Shown here piece after piece: positions 56,468 to 64,000 of a stretch of 64,000 nucleotides of DNA. This DNA is from Rhododendron vialii. Taxonomy: Eukaryota > Streptophyta > Magnoliopsida > Ericales > Ericaceae. The translations under genes were made by a program, and so were the position numbers. Location of the stretch: NCBI RefSeq assembly GCF_030253575.1, contig NC_080561.1, positions 13,874,001 to 13,938,000 of the forward strand. Direction: 5' to 3'. The notes below the pieces were generated by a model that was not told the origin of the DNA, did no database searches, and worked only from the letters and a program-made list of their open reading frames with translations. How positions within the stretch are numbered: position 1 is the stretch's first letter; every line of letters starts with the position of its first letter.

Positions 56468-56476
<9 letters not shown>
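56118..56476. repeat. H1 foldback element, copy e, inside the solo LTR
   Basis: TTTTCAGGTTCACTCGCCCGGA and its partial inverse form the ends. The core has ATAATCCGAGCCGCTCAATG and the family hairpin (GATCCAAGCAGTTTTT / AAAAACTGTTCGGATC). TA repeat on the left; CT then TA repeat on the right. Confidence 0.85.
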
Positions 56477-56526
<50 letters not shown>

Positions 56527-56839
56527 GATGTGTATGTACTTATTGGATTTAAGACTTAAGATTTCCTAAGTACTCCTATATTATTTTATATTGGGATTTT
56601 GTACCAAATTGGATTAATTTAATGGGAAGATGATCTTCCTAGATCTCATAAGTACCTATGTATATATTATATATGTACTTGTATGAATATTTATATTGAC
56701 TTAGTACACATGTGCTTATTAACTAGTTTAATAGGTAAAACTTAGCCTTTAAGTTTTCTTGACTCAAGTACCAAAAATACCTTTTATTTATATGTTCTCT
56801 TGTACATATATGGGATATATATATATATGTGTACTAATG

Positions 56840-56889
56840 CAAGAGAGAGAGAGAGGGAGAGGGAGAGGGAGAGAGAGAGGAGGCCGAGA

Positions 56890-56945
<56 letters not shown>
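56840..56945. repeat. GA microsatellite
   Basis: About 105 bp of (GA)n and GGGAGA variants, in the U3 part of the solo LTR. A shorter GA tract recurs near 57200-57245. Confidence 0.9.
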
Positions 56946-56946
<1 letters not shown>

Positions 56947-57254
56947 TTTGGTTGTACCTTGACTTGATCACCATGATCTTCTTACATCCTTTCAAATCCA
57001 TGGTTGTATATTCTTCCAAGCAAAATCTAACCTCCATTGTCCTATTTTGTACACCTTTCAATTTTAAACTACGTACAAACTCTTCTTTCTTACACAAATC
57101 TTCCAAGATCAAATCCAAAAGACTAAACCTAGCCATGCAAGCCTAGGACTAGCCTTTGATCTTCCAAAAAAGCTTGATTTTTGGAATAAAAAAATGAGAT
57201 ATGGAGAGAGAGAGAGAGGGGGCCGGCCATGAGGAGGGAGAGGGAGAGCCTTGC

Positions 57255-57264
57255 CTATAAATAG
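57255..57264 (+). promoter_or_regulatory. LTR TATA box
   Basis: CTATAAATAG in a locally GC-richer stretch, followed by a pyrimidine-rich leader. Likely marks the U3/R border near 57290. Confidence 0.6.
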
Positions 57265-57990
57265 AAGCTCACTCCAAGCTTAAACTCACACCTTCACTCA
57301 TTGCTCTAACTTCTCTCTAGTAATTCTAAGTGTTCTTAGTTCAAAAAGTTCTAGTTTTCTTGAGTTTCTTGAGAGTTCTTGAGAGAAACCACCAAACCAC
57401 TTCCAAAACCACCTCTAGATCTCTAAAGTAGCTTAGTTTAGTTAGTAAGTTGTTTCTAGGAAGAGAAAAGTTCATCTCTCTTCCTTTCGAAGCAATCCGG
57501 AGCCATTACACCGCCAAATCATAAAAATCGACGACCAATTCTTCGTAGCCGACTACCGCCAAGAAGTAAGGTAGGAATCCTAGCCCATTCACTCTATGTA
57601 TAGTATAGAATCGTATGATGGAGAATAGGACGTCGTTAGTTCAAGTAGGAGTAACTTTGATTGTCATTTTCATAATAAATAAGGTTATCTATGTTTGGAA
57701 TGTTTGAAATGCATGATGATTAGTAAACTTATTTCGCTAATGGATGTATAAGCATGCTAAAATAACCTAGAATTGGATGATCTTGTTAGATTAAAGGTTA
57801 CAATGAATGATGTAATATGTGAAAAGTCCCACCGCGGAGTCAATGCATGAAAACGAGATACGAAAATCGAGAAAGTAGAAACATGACACCTAGGGTGTGG
57901 TTTATGAAAAGGCGTGTTTTGAAAAGGGTGAAATATTTTGGAAACTGTAATGTGGTCGGACGTGGTAGCCCATTGTGTGGTGCGTGTTTT

Positions 57991-58190
57991 GTGTGCCAAT
58001 GGGAACCCGGGACGGCAGAACCATTGTGAGGATACTCGGGAGACCGGAACGACAGAACCGAGGTTGGGTGTGTGTTTGGTTATCCGCGGAGAGGAGCCAA
58101 TGCAATGTGTGCCAATGGGAACCCGGGACGGCGGAACCATTGTGAGGATACTTGGGAACCCGAAACGGCGGAACCAAGGTTGGGTGTGTT
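57991..58190. repeat. 116-bp direct repeat in the solo LTR, about 1.7 units
   Basis: GTGTGCCAATGGGAACCCGG begins at 57991 and 58107. The copies share GAACCATTGTGAGGATAC and AGGTTGGGTGTGT. GC-rich compared with the surroundings. Confidence 0.85.
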
Positions 58191-58740
58191 AAAAACGAGT
58201 TTTTGAAATAATGAATGGGTTATGAAATGAGGAAAATGAGACACGACTTACGAGATGTCGCGTAGGAGAAACTCATAACTCTTGGACACCAACGTTGATT
58301 GAATATCGAATGCGGATTTGTCATTGTTAATTATTTTGGCTAGATTAGCCTGTGTTATGTGAAAATTGTTGACTTTATGATGTATTGTTTGTAAGTTAAG
58401 GGTTAAAGGGTTTGGATTATTCTATTGAGCGTTGTAGCTCACGGTGTTGCCTTTTTGGTGACCCCGACCTATTATATTGGTGGCGACGCCGGTATAATAT
58501 GTCAGACCTCATAGATAAACAGGGTGAACTCTACACCTTGGAGGCCTTCGGAGCCGAAGAGTTAGCCCGAATGGATGAAGAAGCAGAGCAGTAGTTAGGA
58601 ACCCTAGTTCCCTCCTTGTTTGAATAAAAGTACTTTTGTAAGGTTTATGATGTAATATTGAGCCAAACTCTTAGACTCTATTTCAATTTTCAATAAAATT
58701 GTCCTTTTAACGTACCCAAGATTGGGGGCGTTACACTTTC

Positions 58741-60110
58741 TCTGTTTGTTTGTTTGTTTGTTTGTTTTTTTTTAACGTTAGAAGTCGAATAAGGGAGTTA
58801 AAAATATTAAAAAATCCAGGTATTGCATCATCTTGGTTTATTTTTCAAAATTTCGTATTAGCCACTTTTAACAAAATTTGGGGCCTATACGGTAGGCTCG
58901 AGTGCGGACCACTGCGGTGGTTCACCAATTAGTAAAGTCATCAAATATGATTGAAAAAACTTCAATGGGATCATCCACTGTTTAATACAGTATATATTAA
59001 TATGGTGTTAATTATATATAACCACCCTGATTGATACTAATTGGGATGATAATATTCCATCTCAAAAAGTTACGCAAGAAGCCAAATTAACCAACCACTA
59101 CTATTTAAAAACATATAGAATCTAGCTAGGATTCTACAAGGAGGCCTCTCTTTTTCATTTTTCGTTTTCAAGGGGGATGGGGGATGTTTCATGTTTTAGT
59201 ACAATCACATCTACTACCTAATTGTCCTTTTCTCATGGGTGAATGAAAGACTTTGAAAGAGATCAATGAAAGACCACAATCATGTCCAGTTTTTTCTTTT
59301 TTCCCCCATCCAGTTCAGTTTTGGGCTTTTATGGGTCTGCTAGGCCTACAACAATGGTTATGATCGTTCATGTTGTTGAGTTCGTCGAGTATTTCATTGA
59401 CGTAAGAAATTAGATTGATCGAGTATCGATGTTCGATCAAAGCTAATTTTTTCACGTGGATGACGTACTCAACAAGCTTTACAAAATAAACAATTGTGAT
59501 CATTCTTCTTATGGATCCACAAATGCCCAAAATATGACCCGACTGAACACAAATGAAAAACTGGACAGGAGCTCTGTCGAAATCACCAGCCAAACCCCGT
59601 GAAAAAATAACGATGCAGTGTGTCTTTTTCCTACTCAAATGATTGGTGAGTGACACAATAAACAAATAAGCAAAAAAGCTAATTAGTAAAGATCACCAAA
59701 CAGACCCTTAGATATATATAGTATGTTTTCGGGTAACGAAGGCCGAAGGATCCCTGGTCAATTTGCGCGCATCTTAAGCTAATCCTTACAACCGCTTTAC
59801 ACATTTACGCGTGGGGTGAGGTGACAGTTGGCACGAAGAATTGTTGGCAAGATGAATCAAACCTGAGATTTTAAGAGGGAGCGGGTTCCTAAATTCCTGG
59901 CCAAGACCAATTGGCCAACCCTTCGGGATTAATGACCCGTAGATGTGTTATACGGGTTTGGATGCCCTTTTGTTGTAAGTTGCCCGAGTTCGTATCCTAA
60001 TTTGTTTCTGAAATTGCCAGAAGAATTATTGTAAGAGAGACCGTTAGGTTTCTGGAGTAGAAACCTTGCCAATGGAACTAAACGATAATAACCAAAAAAA
60101 AGTTTAGCTT
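58741..60110. other. No gene seen
   Basis: Non-coding. A GTTT tetranucleotide repeat at 58745-58767 abuts the solo LTR target site. A possible imperfect inverted repeat lies at 59370-59480. A poly-A run at 60094-60101 serves as a T8 pol III terminator for the tRNA on the other strand. Confidence 0.45.
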
Positions 60111-60196
60111 TGGGGTGAGAGAGGCTCGAACTCTCGACCTCAGGATTACTCAGAAAGCTATGAGACCTACGCGCTAGCCAACTGCGCCACCACCCC
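60111..60196 (-). tRNA. tRNA-Met (CAT), elongator, with intron
   Basis: The minus strand folds as a cloverleaf: acceptor GGGGTGG / TCACCCC, D stem GCGC / GCGC, anticodon loop CTCATAA once the intron is removed, T arm GAGAG-TTCGAGC-CTCTC, discriminator A. A 12-nt intron (GCTTTCTGAGTA) follows position 37, as in plant elongator tRNA-Met genes. Box A and box B are intact. T8 lies about 10 nt downstream (60094-60101 on the other strand). 86 nt in total, CCA not encoded. Looks functional. Confidence 0.93.
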
Positions 60197-60464
60197 TTGC
60201 TGTTCAACTCTTGAGAAGTTAATATTATAACAAGAACGTAAATTTATTGTTTATGAAATAGTATTATTATCTAATCAAAAAAAAAAAAAAATAGTATTAT
60301 TAACTATCATTATATGTAACTCTGCTTGGTTCGTGCTTAGAGCCTTATTTTTCTTTCTCAGCCGGTCCCAAGCCCGAATAAAGGAGGAGAGTTGTGTGTT
60401 AGGTAGCTGACAGTCAGCACGTAAAAAACTCGTTAGATCTTTATGACCTAAATCCAAATATGAT

Positions 60465-60835
60465 ATGAGAATGTTGAGGTGGATGTGTGGTAAGACTATA
60501 AGACAAGATTAAAAATGAAACAGCTCGTGAGATGGTAGGTGTAGCACCCATAAATGAGAAGTTGAGGAAAAATAGGCCAAGGTGATTTGGGTATGTCTAC
60601 CATAGACCAGAAGATACAGTAGGTAAGAGAGCGGATATGATAATTTTGGATAGTAATGCTACAAGGAGGGGTAGACTTAAATTTACATTAGATGGTGTTG
60701 TGCGTAAATATATGAGTATAGTGGAATTGTGTGAACAAGTAGCCATTGACAGAGCTCAATAGAAGAAAATGATTCACATAGCTGACCCCAAATAATTGAG
60801 ACATAAGGCTAGATTTGGTTTAATTTAATTTGGTA
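60465..60835 (+). pseudogene. RTE-type LINE, decayed 3' fragment
   Basis: The plus strand reads MRMLRWMCGKT, then frameshifted remnants of the same RT C-terminus as at 41866-42347 (about 70-80% nucleotide similarity by eye). It ends in the same 3' tail (GACCCCAAATAATTGAGACA, TTTGGTTTAATTTAATTTGG). Many stops. Opposite orientation to the other copy. Confidence 0.75.
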
Positions 60836-61010
60836 AACTATCATTAGATGCGCCGATGTGAGCCGGTACGTAGAAATAATAATGCCATTGCATTGGGTTG
60901 TTCTCTCAATAATTCCATATACAATGAGTTGTCGGTCAAAATATAAAGGATCTAGTAGCATAATATAACGGGTTTTTGAAAAACAAGTGTTGGAAGTTGT
61001 GCTAACTTTA

Positions 61011-61227
61011 GGCGGATGATTTTCTCACTTTCTTATTTGTTAACGCCATTCTTCTTTTTGTTTTTATTAGGTGAAATTTCTAAAACACCATTTTACTTTA
61101 TTAGTGCAAGAGTGTTTTGGTAAATTCACTAAATAAAGTGCAATGGTGTTTTAGTAAATTCACCTAATAAAAACAAGAAGAGATCGAAGCGGCGTTAACA
61201 AATAGGGGAGTAGCAAAATCATTTGCC
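61011..61227. mobile_element. hAT-like MITE with 8-bp target duplication
   Basis: Ends GGCGGATGATTTT / inverse of AAAATCATTTGCC, flanked by identical TAACTTTA (61003-61010, 61228-61235). Inner arms pair strongly (TTTTTATTAGGTGAAATT / AATTCACCTAATAAAAA). It is 217 bp. Confidence 0.75.
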
Positions 61228-61235
61228 TAACTTTA

Positions 61236-61976
61236 TTAGTTTAATTAAGTGGATGCACACATGGTTCATGTACATGGATTGGTACAAGAAATGTTGGTCA
61301 CGAGTTTTTTTTGTAAAAATATTCAAAAGTCATTACTGTTATACATTCAAGTATGGAATCTAACTGTTATACATGAATCTATATATTTTATCTTGTTTGC
61401 ATACTTTACTAGCTGGTACGTGATGAGAGGGTCCTCTAAATACTGGAGTAGAAGTGTTTTGGATTAATTTGTATTACTGTAGAGAGTGAGAGGAGAAATA
61501 TTGGTGTGAAATAAGATTGTGGTATTTTTCTCCTATATGAGTGCAGAATTGATAGGGTACATGAATTATATTAAATGTTTTACGATCGCGGTTTAATCTA
61601 CAGATGTGAGCTTCGAATATACTCTGATTACGTAAATTTCGTTAAATGTTTTACGGTTGTGCTTACTTTGGCCATTAATACTAGCTGCAACAGCTTTAGG
61701 AGCCACAAACTTAGGTGAAACCAACCATTACTATAATGTCGTCAAAGCGACTGAACTAGCATTTTCCTCTACTATATTTTCTAGTGTACCAGAAAAAAGG
61801 ACCAAAGAGTGTTCCATTACTTTGACATAGTTACTAAATTAACTTAGGCATCGTTTGGAACATAACGAAAAAAAAGAAAAGAAAAGTTTTGGAAAACTTT
61901 CACTACGTACTCTTGTTTGGTTCGACAGGAAAAAAGAAGAAGAAAAGGATTAAATAGAGAATTAAGAAAAGTAGTA
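61236..61976. other. No gene seen
   Basis: AT-rich, non-coding. CGTAAATTTCGTTAAATGTTT near 61631 and TATTAAATGTTTTACGATCG near 61569 are short related words. No gene or bounded element. Confidence 0.45.
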
Positions 61977-62129
61977 CTCCCTCTGTCCCTAAATAAATAT
62001 CTGGACCGAAAACTTAGGCCTTTAAAAGTATGCATTTTTTTGGTTCAAAAAATTTGAAACAATGAATAAAATGCATCTATTTAAAGGCTTAGGTTTGTAG
62101 ACCGGACATTTATTTAGGGATGGAGGGAA
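61977..62129. mobile_element. Stowaway-type MITE, 153 bp
   Basis: CTCCCTCTGTCCCTAAATAA on the left and the inverse of TTATTTAGGGATGGAGGGAA on the right, with TA on both sides. Arms extend through ATCTGGACC / CCGGACAT. Confidence 0.85.
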
Positions 62130-63173
62130 TAAAATTTTCTCTTTCATTTCCTGCACATTTTTTCTTTCTCTTCTCTCACTCTCCATAAATTCAAAACAGG
62201 GCGGGTCCGATTAAACAACGAGATAATGATAGAGATGCAAGAAAGAAAGAAAAAATATACGTTCTTCTTCGTGTTCACTTAGCAAAATGATTTAGAAAAT
62301 GATAGCTAGATAGTTATGTTTCAAGTACAACTCTGTTAAGTCTATGAACTTTTTTTTTGTCATACAGTATTCATCAGCGGGGGTTAGCAGAGTATTAATA
62401 TGTTAGTCAACTGAGAGTTCATGAGAGGCTATTCATAACCCTGAACCCTAAATCTGCTTTCCGTGGGACTCGAACTTAGGTCACCACTGAGAAAAGAAAT
62501 AAGACAACCAACTTGAATAGCTTAATTTCTCTAAAGTCTATGATTTTGCCCTACTTTTCTTTTTCACAAAATAAGCAGGGAAATGTTACTTTCCTTTGCG
62601 GATCAGCAATAATTAACATGAGACTGACTTATTTTTCCTCTTTCCTCCACCTTTCTCTTCTTATCTTCATGCAACGTAGGCAGCGGATATGGTGGCAGGA
62701 GCATGGTGGCTGGGTCGGGTACGTGGCCGGAAATAGGCCGGAGTTCAAAGGTAAACTGGAAAAGGGCAACGTCGATATCGTGGACGGCAATAAGGGGAGG
62801 CTCTTTTTTTTTTTTTTATCGACAAAAGATAAAGATATATTAACTCTAAGCACAAAGTATAGAGCTAATAGGATTATGGATACACCAGTCTGACCATCTA
62901 TGACCCTCATCCCCAAACCACATGAAGGAAAAACTGATTTGGACCCAACAGGCTAAGCCCAAACTAGGGAAAAACACTTAAAAAGCCCAAGTTGGAGAGA
63001 CACCAACCCAAAATAAATAGCCCAAAACCCAAACGGGCATAGCCCAACACCTAGAGAGGAGGAGAGGTATGCTAAGAATTTGCGAGCAGTAGTAGTAGGA
63101 GGGTATTGTGCACTCTCCGAGACTCTCTCAATGTTGTTCTTTGCTTCTTGTACTTTTTCTTTTTTATATATAT
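62130..63173. other. No gene seen
   Basis: Non-coding mixture. The frame at 62513-62893 has no recognisable motif and contains a T run. No bounded element identified. Confidence 0.4.
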
Positions 63174-63527
63174 ATAGAGGAATTTTCAAGTGAGGGATCC
63201 CTCATTTTGTTAAAATGAGGGATTTTCATTTTCCGATCAAATTTTGAAAATCCGAACCGTTCAATGTGTGCAGAACGTAATTTTAAGAGTCCCCGAGAGA
63301 AATCAGCAAAAAAAATGACCGGAAAGGGCGTCATTCGAGCAGTTTTTTTTGAACTGTTCAATGAAAACTGCTCTGATGAAGCTCTTCCCGGTCATTTTTT
63401 TTGCTGATTTTTCACGGAGACCCTTAAAATCACGTTCTGATCACTTTGAGCGGCTCGGATCATCGAAATTCAATCGGGAATGGGAGTCCCGCATTTTAAT
63501 AAAATAAGGGATCTCTTACCGGAACCT

Positions 63528-63530
<3 letters not shown>
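63174..63530. repeat. H1 foldback element, copy f
   Basis: Almost the same sequence as copy d, including GTGAGGGATCCCTCATTTTG and CAAATTTTGAAAATCCGAAC. TA repeat on the left, CT then TA repeat on the right (63531-63600). About 357 bp. Confidence 0.85.

Positions 63531-63600
<70 letters not shown>
63531..63600. repeat. CT then TA microsatellite between two H1 elements
   Basis: About 27 bp of (CT)n followed by about 42 bp of (TA)n, bordered directly by H1 copies f and g. Confidence 0.9.
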
Positions 63601-63604
<4 letters not shown>

Positions 63605-64000
63605 GGATCCCATAAGGGATCCCTTATGGCCTTACGGTGCGGGACTCCCCTTTCCCGATAGAATTGCGATGATCCGAGCCGCTCAAAGTGTGCAGAACGT
63701 AATTTTAAGAGTGTCCGCGAGAAATTAGCAAAAAAAATGATCGGGAAGGGCTTGATCCGAACAGTTTTTTATTGAAAGATCGAATTGCGACGATCTGAGC
63801 CGCTCAAAGTGTGCAGAACGTGATTTTAAGTGTACTCGCGAGAAATTAGCAAAAAAGAGATCGGGAAGGGTTTGATCCGAGCAGTTTTTTATTGAACCGT
63901 TCAATAAAAAACTATTTGGATCAAGCCCTTCTCGATCATTTTTTTTGCTGATTTCTCACGGGTAACCTTAAAATCACGTTCTGATCACTTTGAGCAGCTC
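63601..64000. repeat. H1 foldback element, copy g, cut by the window end, left arm duplicated
   Basis: CGATGATCCGAGCCGCTCAA at about 63666 recurs as CGACGATCTGAGCCGCTCAA at about 63789, so the left arm is present twice (about 125 bp) before the loop. The right arm runs past 64000. The left end holds the self-complementary AAGGGATCCCTT. Confidence 0.75.

Larger units (their letters stand above)
55454..58735 (+). mobile_element. 3.28-kb solo LTR of a large retrotransposon
   Basis: Starts TGTAATAACTCTGAATTTT and ends TTGGGGGCGTTACA. TGTAA/TTACA ends of this sort are typical of plant gypsy LTRs. The 5-bp flanks are identical CTTTC (55449-55453, 58736-58740), so the borders are firm. No primer site or polypurine tract is next to it and no gag-pol is present, so it is a solo LTR left by recombination between two LTRs. 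Inside are a TATA box (CTATAAATAG, 57255-57264), AATAAA-type signals near 58624 and 58690, an H1 foldback element, GA tracts and a 116-bp repeat. The length and the GTAGCTCACGGTGTTGCC region suggest a Tat/Ogre-like lineage, not certain. Confidence 0.85.

Noticed and set aside
56759..57136. RE/GR or SL dipeptide-repeat proteins
   Set aside because: Translations of the GA microsatellite.
57757..58177. 127- and 91-codon frames in the solo LTR
   Set aside because: Created by the GC-rich 116-bp direct repeat in the LTR; no homology.
59315..59665. 116-codon minus-strand frame
   Set aside because: No recognisable domain; lies over an imperfect inverted repeat.

Overview
This is AT-rich nuclear DNA from a land plant. 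Four lines of evidence support that: spliced genes with GT-AG introns, a plastid-targeted class II DAHP synthase, an EXORDIUM-type gene, and an intron-containing plant-type elongator tRNA-Met, all among many plant MITE types. Gene styles suggest a eudicot. I cannot name the species from the sequence alone.

Host genes are few. From left to right: the last three exons of a nuclear poly(A)-binding protein (PABN type, + strand, 3922-4568, 5' exons not found); a complete five-exon DAHP synthase (+, 12161-22929), the first enzyme of the shikimate pathway, with two introns near 4 kb filled by transposons; a complete single-exon EXORDIUM-like (EXL2-type) secreted protein (-, 27293-28183) in a GC-rich island; and a tRNA-Met(CAT) with a 12-nt intron (-, 60111-60196). 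The rest is mobile DNA and non-coding sequence.

The most striking unit is a complete 9.87-kb PIF/Harbinger DNA transposon (42416-52281). It has 32/33-bp terminal inverted repeats and TAA target duplications. It carries three genes on one strand: a small GRF zinc-finger protein with a C-terminal membrane segment, a Myb/SANT-like protein with a His/Pro/Thr-rich repeat region, and a DDE transposase broken by one in-frame TAG. Harbinger elements normally carry only the last two.

Other well-bounded elements are: a 3.28-kb solo LTR with a perfect 5-bp target duplication (55454-58735); a small LTR element in reverse orientation in DAHPS intron 3 (18461-20984); a 1.16-kb element with 270-bp inverted arms (6947-8102); LINE remnants of two kinds; four Stowaway-type elements; Tourist-type elements including a self-nested pair; hAT-like MITEs with 8-bp duplications; Mutator-like MITEs with 9-bp duplications; a Helitron-type 3' end; and seven copies of a ~350-380-bp foldback family, called H1 here, which mostly sits against TA or CT/GA microsatellites. 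Minisatellites with periods of 72, 97, 116 and 186 bp are also present.

All coordinates, splice sites and target duplications were read by eye. Family names rest on recognisable protein motifs or on terminal repeats and target-site length, not on database searches.
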